A stretch of DNA of 64,000 bases, from the NCBI RefSeq assembly GCF_900156165.1, contig NZ_FTMY01000012.1:62001-126000 (forward strand), in the 5' to 3' direction. Both the position numbers and the translations under genes were made by a program. Each line of letters begins with the position of its first letter. The first letter of the stretch is position 1. The notes below the pieces were generated by a model. The model was not told the origin of the DNA. It ran no database searches and was given only the letters and a program-made list of their open reading frames with translations. Of this stretch, positions 54,157 through 62,642 are shown one piece after another. Origin of the DNA: Pseudacidovorax sp. RU35E. GTDB taxonomy: Bacteria; Pseudomonadota; Gammaproteobacteria; Burkholderiales; Burkholderiaceae_C.

Positions 54157-54603
54157 TCCCAGTGGACGCTTTCTGGCCGGCGGTAAAGCAGCTGAGCATG
54201 CGGGCTGGCACCGAGGCCCAAAGCAGGACCTTGCCTCGCCTTTGCTCGTGCAGCATAAGCAAGTAATGCTTCTGGCACCCTGCATGTGCTGCTGGACAAC
54301 ATGCCGTCATCGTTGCTGATCGCCAAGGTCCAGCGCCTTTCGCGTCGGCACGCGGCCTGCCGGTGGCAGGTATGGACTTCCAAACAGACGACGCGGCGAG
54401 CCTCGGCGATGCCGCGTCTCGCGCGGGAGCAGCACTACTACACGACCCTGTTCCCACAGGCGGGAGTGCGCCCGGCCAACAGCGCGCGGCCTGGATTTCA
54501 GGCTGACTACCCGCGCAGAGGCGCTGACTCAATGTCGGCCAAGCTTTTTGGAGCGGCAGAGCGCCCAGGATGAGTTTCCACAGCCTTCCAGTGCCATCTA
54601 CCG
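54157..54603. other. Gap with no recognised gene
   Basis: Open frames on both strands are present but none shows a recognisable domain. It separates the exported-protein region from the aminotransferase cluster on the other strand. Confidence 0.4.
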
Positions 54604-55506
54604 CTACTCGTAAGCTTCGGTGGGCCTGTCGTTGGGCGCCAAAAAGGCGGCCTTGAGCGAGGCGCTGAGTGGAATGTTGATGACCGAACCGCGCGGAGGA
54701 ATCGGCGACGTGAACCACTTCGTGTATAGCTTCTCCAGCGCGCCTGAGGACATGGCGGTGCCCAGATAACCGTCGACCGCGCGTTTGAAGGCTGGGTCGT
54801 CCTTACGCACCATGATCGCGATCGGCTCAATGCCCAGAGGCTTGCCAACGATCTTGAAGTCGGCCGGATTGCGGGCGCTGGCAATGTTGCCTGCGAGCGT
54901 GTTGTCGTCCATGGCGAACGCGTCTGCACGGCCGCTCTCCAGCATCAGGAAGCTCTCGGCATGGTCCTTGGCCAGCACGACGATCATGCCCAGGCCGCGC
55001 TCCTGCTCCAGCTTGCGCAATCGCTGCACAAGGGTGGTGCCGGTGGTGGTGACCACCGTCTTGCCCTTGAGCTGCTCGGCCGAAGTGATGCCGCTGGCGG
55101 CGCGCACCGCGAAGCGTGCCTCGGTGATGTAGGTGGTGTTGCCGAAGGCCACCTGCTGCTGGCGCGCGGCGTTGTTAGTGGTCGAACCGCACTCGATGTC
55201 GATAGTACCGTTCTGCAGCAGCGCCACGCGGTTTTGCGAGGTAACGACCATCCGCCGGATGTTCACGCCCGGTAGCAGGTTCGACAGCATCTGTTCGCAC
55301 AGCTCGACGTGGTAGCCAACGTAGGTGCTGCCGATCGAGTAGGACAGTGGCGGCGACGACTCGCGCACGCCCATCGTGATGGTGCCAGCGGCCCTTGCCT
55401 TGGCAAACGTGCCGCCCTCAGGGATCGCTTCTTGCGCGCCGACCGCCACGAGGGTCAGGGCCAGCGCGTTGCCGATGATGAATGTTCTGGTGTTCATGGC
55501 GGACAT
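54604..55506 (-). CDS. Amino-acid ABC transporter binding protein, GltI-like, without its transporter
   Basis: This 300-residue SBP_bac_3 protein has a signal-like N-terminus (MNTRTFIIGNALALTLVAVGAQ) and features of glutamate/aspartate binding proteins: TITMGVRESSPPLSYSIGSTYVGYHVELC, then IDIECGSTTNNAARQQQVAFGNTTY. It begins two bases after the stop of the upstream aminotransferase gene, and no permease or ATPase gene follows. It may feed substrate to the five-gene importer upstream or to one elsewhere. Confidence 0.88.
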   Translation of the reverse strand: MSAMNTRTFIIGNALALTLVAVGAQEAIPEGGTFAKARAAGTITMGVRESSPPLSYSIGSTYVGYHVELCEQMLSNLLPGVNIRRMVVTSQNRVALLQNGTIDIECGSTTNNAARQQQVAFGNTTYITEARFAVRAASGITSAEQLKGKTVVTTTGTTLVQRLRKLEQERGLGMIVVLAKDHAESFLMLESGRADAFAMDDNTLAGNIASARNPADFKIVGKPLGIEPIAIMVRKDDPAFKRAVDGYLGTAMSSGALEKLYTKWFTSPIPPRGSVINIPLSASLKAAFLAPNDRPTEAYE

Positions 55507-55508
55507 GC

Positions 55509-56861
55509 TCAATTGCTGGCAGCCACGGGCTGCCTCACCGACACCGGCCTGGGCTGCGCCAGCTCGTCCAGGCTCTCGCGCAGTGCCTGGTCGAGGATGG
55601 CAATCGCGCGGTCGATCTGCTCATGGCTCACGTTGAGCGGCGGCGCAATGCGCCATACGGAGCCGCGCTCTGGCCGGCGGCGGATGTTCATGCTCAGGCC
55701 CAGCTCAAAACACTTCTTGGTCGTGCGCGCGCCGAGCTCGTGATACGGCAGGCGAGATTCGCGGTCTTGCACCAGCTCCACCCCCAGCAGCAGGCCTTCG
55801 CCACGCACGTCGCCGATAGCCTCGTAACGCTCCTGCATCGCCAGCAGTTGGCCGCGCAGGTAGGCGCCGGTGGTGCGGGCACGCTCAATCAGGCCCTCGC
55901 TGCGAATCGTCTCCAGCACGGCCAGCCCTACGGTGGCGGGCAGCGGGTCGGAGACGTGGCTCGTGTAGAAGGTGAAGCCCTTCTCGTGCACATCCTGTTC
56001 GATATGCGGGCTGGTCACGGTGGCCGCCAGCGGCAGGCCGCCGCCCATGGTCTTGCTGACGGACATGATGTCTGGCACCACGCCGTAGAAGTCCGACGCC
56101 GTGCGGTGACCGATCCGCCCGAAGGCCGTCTGCGCCTCGTCGAATACGAGCAGCATGCCGCGTTCGTCGGCCGCCCTGCGAAGCGCCTGCATGTACGACT
56201 TGGGCGGCACCAGCACGCCGCCAGCGCTGATGATGGGCTCGATGATGATGGCCGCGCGACGACCGGTGGAGGCCATGTCGTACATCTTCAGGCCCAGTTC
56301 CAGGCAGGCCAGCGCCGACTCCTCGCCGGACATGCCCTTGATATAGGGCCGGTAGGCGTTGGGCTCGGGCATGACGTATACGCCTGGCACGTGCACGCCG
56401 TAGCCCTTGCGATCGCTTGCGAACGACACGGCGCTGGTGCCGCCCGTAACGCCGTGCCACGAGCCCCCGATGGCCAGTATTTCGAAGCCACCGGTGTACA
56501 TCTTTGCCATGCGCAGCGCGACTTCGTTGCTCTCGGATCCGGTGTTCACGAAGATCGACTTGGTAAGCGGCGCGGGCATCCAGTCGGTGGCCATCTTCTG
56601 CGCCAGCTCAGCCACCACCTCGGGAATCATGCCGCTGAACATGTGGAAGGCCTTCTCGCCTGCCTCGTGCACCGCTCGCACGATGGCCGGATGGTTGTGG
56701 CCGATGGTGGCGCACATCTGGCCGGAGGTGAAGTCCAGAATCTCGCGGCCCGTGTCATCGATGACGATTGCGCCCCTGGCGCTGCGAAACAGGTTGGGAA
56801 AGGTGTCGCCGCCGTAGCGGACTAGGTACTCCTTGGCTGCCGCGCGAAGTTGCTCACTCAT
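55509..56861 (-). CDS. Class III aminotransferase, 2,2-dialkylglycine-decarboxylase-like
   Basis: This 450-residue PLP enzyme shows FTSGQMCATIGHNHPAIV near the N-terminus, the phosphate-binding NTGSESNEVALRMAK, DEAQTAFGRIG (PLP-N1 Asp) and SVSKTMGGGLPLAA (Schiff-base Lys). This combination is characteristic of the dialkylglycine decarboxylase/omega-aminotransferase subgroup. It is divergent from the LysR gene and forms an operon with the binding protein, suggesting uptake and degradation of an unusual amino acid. The start is ATG at 56861; a longer open frame upstream to 57632 lies opposite the LysR gene and is rejected. Confidence 0.9.
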   Translation of the reverse strand: MSEQLRAAAKEYLVRYGGDTFPNLFRSARGAIVIDDTGREILDFTSGQMCATIGHNHPAIVRAVHEAGEKAFHMFSGMIPEVVAELAQKMATDWMPAPLTKSIFVNTGSESNEVALRMAKMYTGGFEILAIGGSWHGVTGGTSAVSFASDRKGYGVHVPGVYVMPEPNAYRPYIKGMSGEESALACLELGLKMYDMASTGRRAAIIIEPIISAGGVLVPPKSYMQALRRAADERGMLLVFDEAQTAFGRIGHRTASDFYGVVPDIMSVSKTMGGGLPLAATVTSPHIEQDVHEKGFTFYTSHVSDPLPATVGLAVLETIRSEGLIERARTTGAYLRGQLLAMQERYEAIGDVRGEGLLLGVELVQDRESRLPYHELGARTTKKCFELGLSMNIRRRPERGSVWRIAPPLNVSHEQIDRAIAILDQALRESLDELAQPRPVSVRQPVAASN

Positions 56862-57059
56862 GATCAGATCCTTTGGGTTGTGGTGAGATGAAGGGAGTGG
56901 ATTCATCAATGGTGGCGAGCAGCCGGCCGGGGGTCCAATGTTCACTTCGCATCCGCAGGCAATGCGCGCCACGCATCGCCGATGCAAAAACTGGATTGCC
57001 AACAACGTGGACAAGGCACGGCGCTTGCAATCGGCGCACGCAAAGGAGCAAACCTCACT

Positions 57060-57953
57060 ATGGATACCCGGTGGTTTCAGGACTTCGTCACACTGGCGGA
57101 GGTACGAAACTTCACGCGCGCGGCAGAGATGCGCAACGTGTCGCAGGCGGCGTTCAGCCGCCGCATCCAAGCCCTCGAGCAATGGGTGGGCGCGAAGCTG
57201 ATCGACCGTGCAGCCTTCCCTACTCGGCTCACGCCTGCGGGCGACCGTTTTCGCACGGTGGCAACGGGGTTGCTCGACCAGATCGCCGACGCGCGCGCGG
57301 AGGTCGGCGACGCGCCCTCGCGCAACCACGTGCGCATCGCGCTCACCTACGCGCTTGCCGGCACGCGGCTGCCAGACTGGTGGCGCGAATGGTCGGGCGA
57401 CGGCGGCATCACCTGCAGCCTGGAGGTAGGGAATGTGCACGACACCGCGTCGGCGTTCAATGCCGGATCGGCGGACCTGCTGATCGGCTTTCACCAGGCG
57501 GCGCATCCGATACAGCTCGACATGGCGCGCTTCGAGCGGCACGAGCTGGGCGTGGAGAAGGTACGGCCGTATGCGTCCCGTGCTTTGATGGACTCCGGCC
57601 GACTCGTGCTGCCGGGCACGACCGCGCAGCAAGTGCCGCTGCTTATGTATGCGCCCAGTGGCTACTTCGCGCGCGTGGTCGATTCGGCCATCGAGCAGTC
57701 GTCGCAGCGCCTAGTGGGCTATCGCGCTTTCGAGGCCGAGATGACAGACGTGCTCGGAGATCTCGCGCTGCACGGTATGGGCATCGCGTGGCTGCCCGAC
57801 AGCTCATTCGTCTCCGGCCGGCTCGCCGGATTGGTGCCAGTGGGCGACGGAGCGTGGGATATCGATGTGAGCATCGTGGCTTTTCGCGCCAGGGCAAATA
57901 TGCGGGCGGTGGTCGGTCAATTGTGGGAGCGCATTTGCGCGAAGCGCCCGTGA
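57060..57953 (+). CDS. LysR-family transcriptional regulator
   Basis: The 297-residue regulator has an HTH (WFQDFVTLAEVRNFTRAAEMRNVSQAAFSRRIQALEQWVG) and a substrate-binding domain with LADLLIGFHQ-like strands. It is encoded opposite the aminotransferase operon with about 200 bases between, the common layout in which a LysR protein controls its divergent neighbour. The start MDTRWFQDF at 57060 gives the expected length; an upstream ATG at 56982 would lie in the shared promoter. Confidence 0.92.
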   Translation: MDTRWFQDFVTLAEVRNFTRAAEMRNVSQAAFSRRIQALEQWVGAKLIDRAAFPTRLTPAGDRFRTVATGLLDQIADARAEVGDAPSRNHVRIALTYALAGTRLPDWWREWSGDGGITCSLEVGNVHDTASAFNAGSADLLIGFHQAAHPIQLDMARFERHELGVEKVRPYASRALMDSGRLVLPGTTAQQVPLLMYAPSGYFARVVDSAIEQSSQRLVGYRAFEAEMTDVLGDLALHGMGIAWLPDSSFVSGRLAGLVPVGDGAWDIDVSIVAFRARANMRAVVGQLWERICAKRP

Positions 57954-58400
57954 ACTTGCGTGGCCTCAGCTTCTGAGACGTCGGCACCCGGCGCGCCTCG
58001 GAGGATCATCGATCTGCAGCGAAGAACTAGCAATGCACAGTGGGTGAGCCCGGGATTCCCCTCCGACGAACCACGGCCTGTCCACACCATCGATTCTTGC
58101 CGTCGCTCTTGCCCGCGGTCGTACCGTAGATTCGCTTCAGGCTAAGGCGCGGGCACCACTTTGGGCCCCTGCAGTTACGCGACAAGCGTGCGCCAACGTC
58201 TACTTTGCAGCGCAAGCAGCCCTTCGCCCGCGGCCGGCAAACTCACGCTTTTCGCTCCGAACCGGTCGCTCGCGCCCGCCGGGAGCGTCAACACGTCCGC
58301 ACTATCGACCCATCGATGACGTACGTCGTTCGGATCTCGCTGCCGCGAAGCCGAGCCGAGCCGAGCGCGATGACAACGCTCCGGGTGGCCCAGCACACCG
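57954..58400. other. Gap between LysR gene and the three-gene AAA operon, no gene recognised
   Basis: No confident coding frame, terminator or repeat is seen. The next operon ends at 58401 on the minus strand, so this gap lies between two convergent 3' ends. Confidence 0.4.
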
Positions 58401-60230
58401 TTACCAATCGATGGTGATTTGCCTGCAGCCCACTTCCTCGAACGGTCGCGGACCTTCCTGCGTCAGAAATTCGGCGTGCACGGGCTGGTTGTTCGAGCGC
58501 TTGAGGGTCGATCGCGCGCCACAAGCTGCACAAAGCGCTGCGAAGCCCTGAGCCGACCCGCGAAAGTTCGTTGCTCTGTTGGCATGGCCGCAAACACGGC
58601 ATGTGCCCAGTTCGCACACCAGCCGAAGCGACTGGCGAAGTTTTGTCTTCGTCTCCTCGTTCGCCGTTGCGCGGTCTATGACGGCTTCCATCTCGCGCTG
58701 AACACCGAGCTCAAGGGGTTTGAAGAATTCGATGCCATGCCCGTGCGCCGCGACACCGTCGCCTGCTGTTGCACAAATAGCGCCCTGGAGTTGCGCAGGC
58801 ACGGGCGCAACGCGGAACGGGAAGGCGCTCAGCACGCGCTTCAGGATCCAGCGCTCGATCACCAGTCGCACTCTTTCCACCACGTAGAACTGAAGCGGAT
58901 TGAGCACGTTGACCTCACCGTCTGGGTCGCCCTCCGTCGACGATCCGTGGCAAAAGAACACCTGGTGGTCATCGCGTTGACTGGCCCAGGTCCGGTGGCC
59001 ATGCCAGGCGGCCACCAGCCTCAGGCCATCCTTCACCTGTCCCTGCTCCCGCAGCTCCACACGGCAACCGCCGATTTCGCTGGACAGGTGCACGGTCCAT
59101 GGACCGAAGCCAGCCGCAGTCTGCGCATTGGCCCGGACGAACATCTTGCTGGCCGACAACGCATGGCGAGCAAGCAGCGCGACGTAGCTTGCATATCGCT
59201 CGCCCAGTGCTTTTGCGGTCTCAAACGCCTGCGATGGTGTTCGCGCCGTGGCGTTGATGTTGGCGTGCGCAGCGATCCAGATCGGAGCTAGGTGCCGATA
59301 GCGGGCGTCGTGCTGCAGGATGTTGGTGCTCTTGAGCGAGGAAGGGACTCCGAGATGTTGAGGCACGCGCGTGTACAAGCCCGCGTGCTGCAACACTCTC
59401 ACACCCTCACGCAACCTGATCAGCTGATCCAGGGTTCCCCGAACTCGCGCTGCCGCGTCCGGGTTATCGGCAAAGGAACGGCCCCAAAGCTCGCAGATGT
59501 CGTCTCGCAGTCGGTGGTCGAGTTGCTGGGCCTGCGACAGCAGCTGCGCATCATTGCATCGCGCCAGCAGCCCGCCCAGACTGGCGACTCTGCCGTTCAG
59601 AATGGCAAGGACGCGGTCAATGAGCCGGGCGTAGACGATGTTCTCGTAGATGGCGAGTTCGTCCTCGCTCACGAGCGACTTGACGCGCTTGGGCACGATG
59701 CCCGTGAGGCTGCGGCGACTCCAGTCTTGCGAGCGTGAGGCGAGGGTTGTCAGTGCGTCGGGTGCCAGCCGTTTCGCGCGCGACACAGACTGCAGCTCGA
59801 CGTCATAGCGCATGTCCATGCGCGGCGACCTGGAAATGTCTTGCAGGTGACCGGCGTCCATCGCGCCATCCACCAGGCGCTCCACATCCAGCAGTGCCAC
59901 GTGATCTTCGAGCTGCGCAGGCATGATCGGCGATGGAAGTGATTGGGTCGCAGTCGGGGACGCAGCCTGGGCGACCACGGCCTCGACGGCGTCGTCGATC
60001 GTTGGGTCTTGCGAGCGCCCGGCTCGCCCGTCGGCCACTGCGCGGAACGTCCTCGTCACGCGATCGCCGGCAAAGAGGCACTTGTTGTTGCCGTCGCTCC
60101 AGAGAATGTCACCCGGGTGCAGGTCCGCATGTCCGTTCAAGGTGCAGCGTGTTCGGACCTGATAGCGACCGGGCTCGACCTTGTCGGGCAGTTCGACCTC
60201 GACCCCCTCGTAGCGGTCCCACACCTTCAT
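58401..60230 (-). CDS. DUF2357-like protein with C-terminal zinc ribbon
   Basis: This 609-residue protein is the last gene of the three-gene operon; its ATG at 60230 overlaps the stop of the AAA gene (ATGA). The N-terminal 65 residues (MKVWDRYEGVEVELPDKVEPGRYQV) form a small beta-like module. The centre includes SEDELAIYENIVYARLIDRVLAIL, resembling the helical DUF2357 region found in McrBC-like systems. The C-terminus carries a zinc ribbon with CRVC and CAAC. No D-x(n)-E-x-K nuclease triad is visible, so it may be a target-binding adaptor rather than a nuclease. Function is inferred from the neighbours. Confidence 0.7.
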   Translation of the reverse strand: MKVWDRYEGVEVELPDKVEPGRYQVRTRCTLNGHADLHPGDILWSDGNNKCLFAGDRVTRTFRAVADGRAGRSQDPTIDDAVEAVVAQAASPTATQSLPSPIMPAQLEDHVALLDVERLVDGAMDAGHLQDISRSPRMDMRYDVELQSVSRAKRLAPDALTTLASRSQDWSRRSLTGIVPKRVKSLVSEDELAIYENIVYARLIDRVLAILNGRVASLGGLLARCNDAQLLSQAQQLDHRLRDDICELWGRSFADNPDAAARVRGTLDQLIRLREGVRVLQHAGLYTRVPQHLGVPSSLKSTNILQHDARYRHLAPIWIAAHANINATARTPSQAFETAKALGERYASYVALLARHALSASKMFVRANAQTAAGFGPWTVHLSSEIGGCRVELREQGQVKDGLRLVAAWHGHRTWASQRDDHQVFFCHGSSTEGDPDGEVNVLNPLQFYVVERVRLVIERWILKRVLSAFPFRVAPVPAQLQGAICATAGDGVAAHGHGIEFFKPLELGVQREMEAVIDRATANEETKTKLRQSLRLVCELGTCRVCGHANRATNFRGSAQGFAALCAACGARSTLKRSNNQPVHAEFLTQEGPRPFEEVGCRQITIDW

Positions 60231-62626
60231 CAATGGCGCTCCAGCCTTTGAATATCCTTCTCCAGGGCTTTGAGGCATGACGCGGGCGAATCCCCGAGCC
60301 CGGCCTCGTGCCACAACTGCTCCAGCGCGTCCTGAACCTCGCGCAGGTCGTCGGCCGACTTGTTATGTCGCCCTGTGACCTTCCCGTCGCGAAACATTCT
60401 TGTCGCGAGCATGTGATCCAGCGCCAGGGCCGGCGTGCCCCCACACTCCAGCACGACCGGCAGGAAGCGAAGCAGCTGCTGCTCCAGACGGTGACCCCAG
60501 CCTTCGTTGAACTTGTCATTGAGCACCTTCGTCAGATCGCTGCCGTCGATGCGCTGAAGCAGTTGCCTGACTTGTTCCGCGTGCTTGACGCGCGCCTCCC
60601 GGAACTGCTCTGTCAGTTGGGAAAAGGACCAAATTGCCTTCGTCTTGGGACGCGGGAGCTTGCTCGTGCCAGGGGCGTGCTTGGGCAGTTCGAGAACGAA
60701 TGCGCGGTCATGGGTCTTGTCTGCAAAGGCGTTAGTGGTCTCGTCGTGATTGGCCGTCCCGATGAACCAGACGTTGTCTGGAAGCAGGATCTGACGCCCA
60801 TCTCTCAACAGGGATGGCGCGCCGCTTGCCGGGCGCGACTCCATCAGCGTGATGAGCCGCTTGTCGCTGGTGACCTCCATCTTGGACAGGAACTCTGCGA
60901 AATACTGCTCCGGGCGAGAGAGGTTCATCTCATCGAGCAGGATGACGTGGAGCATGTCCTTCTGGGCCTCGGTCTGCGCGCGGTAGAGTGCCTGCAGCGT
61001 GTCCTTCTCGTAGTAGCGCTTCTCGAACGCGTTGTAGTGACCGATCAGGTCATGCTGATCGCGCCATCCCGCTTGAACCGAGACGACCTGGCAGTGCGCG
61101 CCGATGGCGGCGCAGAATGCGGTGACGAGGCTTGTCTTGCCGGTGCCGCTGATGCCTTGCAGGATGTGCAGCTGGCTCATGGCCAAACCGCCCACGAAGA
61201 GCTGCAACACCTGCTTAGGAAAGAAGAGTTGCTTGCCGGCCTCGGCATACGCAATGCGCGATTGCAACTCGTCCACGAGCGTGCTCAGTGGCGGCGCAGA
61301 CTCGGTCGTGACGCGCAGCACCAAGTCCTTGTCCATGCGCGACAGCTCGGGGAAGACAGTGCTCTCATTCGACTTCTCGACAAGCTCACCCACCTGCTGC
61401 TTGAGCTCCTGCACCGCCCTGCCCAAGAGGGCTTTGTGCTTCTCGAGCACAAGGCGGACCGTCTCGGCGTTCTCCCGCTCGGTGACCCCGAGCTCCCATC
61501 TTTGTGACTGCTCGCGCAGCTCCGAAAGCTCCGCCTTCTGCGCATCCAGGCGCTGCTGCAACACCTCGCAGCGTCCGCGCAGCGCCTTTGAATCGTCCTC
61601 GGACGCCCGATCGCGCAAGTCCTGCAACTCGCCCGCCAACTGCCTGTTCTGCAGGCGCAGTCGATCACGCTCGTCAAGCAGTGCCTGGGGATCGTCGCCC
61701 ACCGCCTCGCGCAGGTGCTCCAGACCCTCCAGTTCAGTTTGCAGCGCATCCCTGACGCGACGCACTCGATCGGCCTCAGTTGTCGCCCGCGCCAGCTTCG
61801 ACTCGACCTCGTCCACCCGCACCTGTGCTTGCTCGCGCGCCTGCTCCTGCACGCCTCTCTCACGCGTCTTGACAACCTCCTCCTCAAGATGAAGTTTTGC
61901 CTCCCGTCGGCGAATCTCCACTTCGCGCGTCGTCAGTTCAGCCTCCCTCTGAAGCAAGGCCTGCGCTTCCTGCGAAGCACTTTCTGTCAGCAACTTAGCA
62001 TCCTGTCGCGCGCGCGCCATGAGCTCCTGGCGCTGCAGCGCAATGAGGCTCGGGAGTTCGTCGCGCTTCGCCTCTAGCTCGGCAATCTGTTCCTGAAGCA
62101 CCGCGAGCGCGGCTTCGCGTTCCATCACGAGGCCTCCGCGCACCTGCGCCTCGCGCACCGCAAGCGCCTCGCGCGCGCTGACCAGTTCGCTGCGCGCCGT
62201 CATGTGATCCTCAAGTGTCTGATCCATGAGTGATCGGTCGGCCTCCAGCCGGACTCGCTCAAGCTCAAGCGCTTTACGCTGTTCCGCGAGCGCCTCCTCA
62301 TCCTGGGCAAGGGACAGGCGCAGCGACTGCAGATCCTGTGCCTTTGTCTCATACGCCGCGTGCGCCTGCGCAGCATGCGTGCCCAAATGAACAAAAGATT
62401 CGATGAAGGGCTCGAACCGGTTCTGCTCATCGGACGGCAGCTTCTCCAGAAAATCCTTCACGGTCTGCTCGTTCCACACGGGAGGCGCCTGCTCGAGCGA
62501 TTGCGCCGTGGCCTGGGCCGCCGGTAGAAAGCGCGCCAGCATGGACGAAACCGGCTTGGCCACCGCTGCAGGCGCGGGGATCGTGGAACGTGCGTACGGA
62601 GCGTTCTTGTTTGGCCGCTTGCCCAT
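60230..62626 (-). CDS. Coiled-coil McrB-like AAA ATPase
   Basis: This 798-residue protein has a Pro/Ala-rich start, then a very long coiled coil (about residues 90-430, dense in Glu, Arg, Leu, Gln with heptads) and an AAA domain. The latter has Walker A LQGISGTGKTSLVTAFC (near 492), Walker B VILLDEMNLSRPEQYFAEFL (near 558) and sensor GTANHDETTNAFADKTHDRAF. The LDEMN-R-P-E layout is that of AAA_5/McrB-type ATPases, but the GTPase-specific N-x-x-D after the sensor is not typical, so ATP is more likely. It probably forms a ring with a coiled-coil arm that recruits the partner proteins. It is coupled to both neighbours. Confidence 0.85.
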   Translation of the reverse strand: MGKRPNKNAPYARSTIPAPAAVAKPVSSMLARFLPAAQATAQSLEQAPPVWNEQTVKDFLEKLPSDEQNRFEPFIESFVHLGTHAAQAHAAYETKAQDLQSLRLSLAQDEEALAEQRKALELERVRLEADRSLMDQTLEDHMTARSELVSAREALAVREAQVRGGLVMEREAALAVLQEQIAELEAKRDELPSLIALQRQELMARARQDAKLLTESASQEAQALLQREAELTTREVEIRRREAKLHLEEEVVKTRERGVQEQAREQAQVRVDEVESKLARATTEADRVRRVRDALQTELEGLEHLREAVGDDPQALLDERDRLRLQNRQLAGELQDLRDRASEDDSKALRGRCEVLQQRLDAQKAELSELREQSQRWELGVTERENAETVRLVLEKHKALLGRAVQELKQQVGELVEKSNESTVFPELSRMDKDLVLRVTTESAPPLSTLVDELQSRIAYAEAGKQLFFPKQVLQLFVGGLAMSQLHILQGISGTGKTSLVTAFCAAIGAHCQVVSVQAGWRDQHDLIGHYNAFEKRYYEKDTLQALYRAQTEAQKDMLHVILLDEMNLSRPEQYFAEFLSKMEVTSDKRLITLMESRPASGAPSLLRDGRQILLPDNVWFIGTANHDETTNAFADKTHDRAFVLELPKHAPGTSKLPRPKTKAIWSFSQLTEQFREARVKHAEQVRQLLQRIDGSDLTKVLNDKFNEGWGHRLEQQLLRFLPVVLECGGTPALALDHMLATRMFRDGKVTGRHNKSADDLREVQDALEQLWHEAGLGDSPASCLKALEKDIQRLERH

Positions 62627-62642
62627 CTCTTGTAGGTCCTTG

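Noticed and set aside
54157-54603. Open frames resembling a gene between the small membrane protein and the GltI-like gene
   Set aside because: Composition is compatible with non-coding GC-rich DNA and no motif or ribosome site supports translation.
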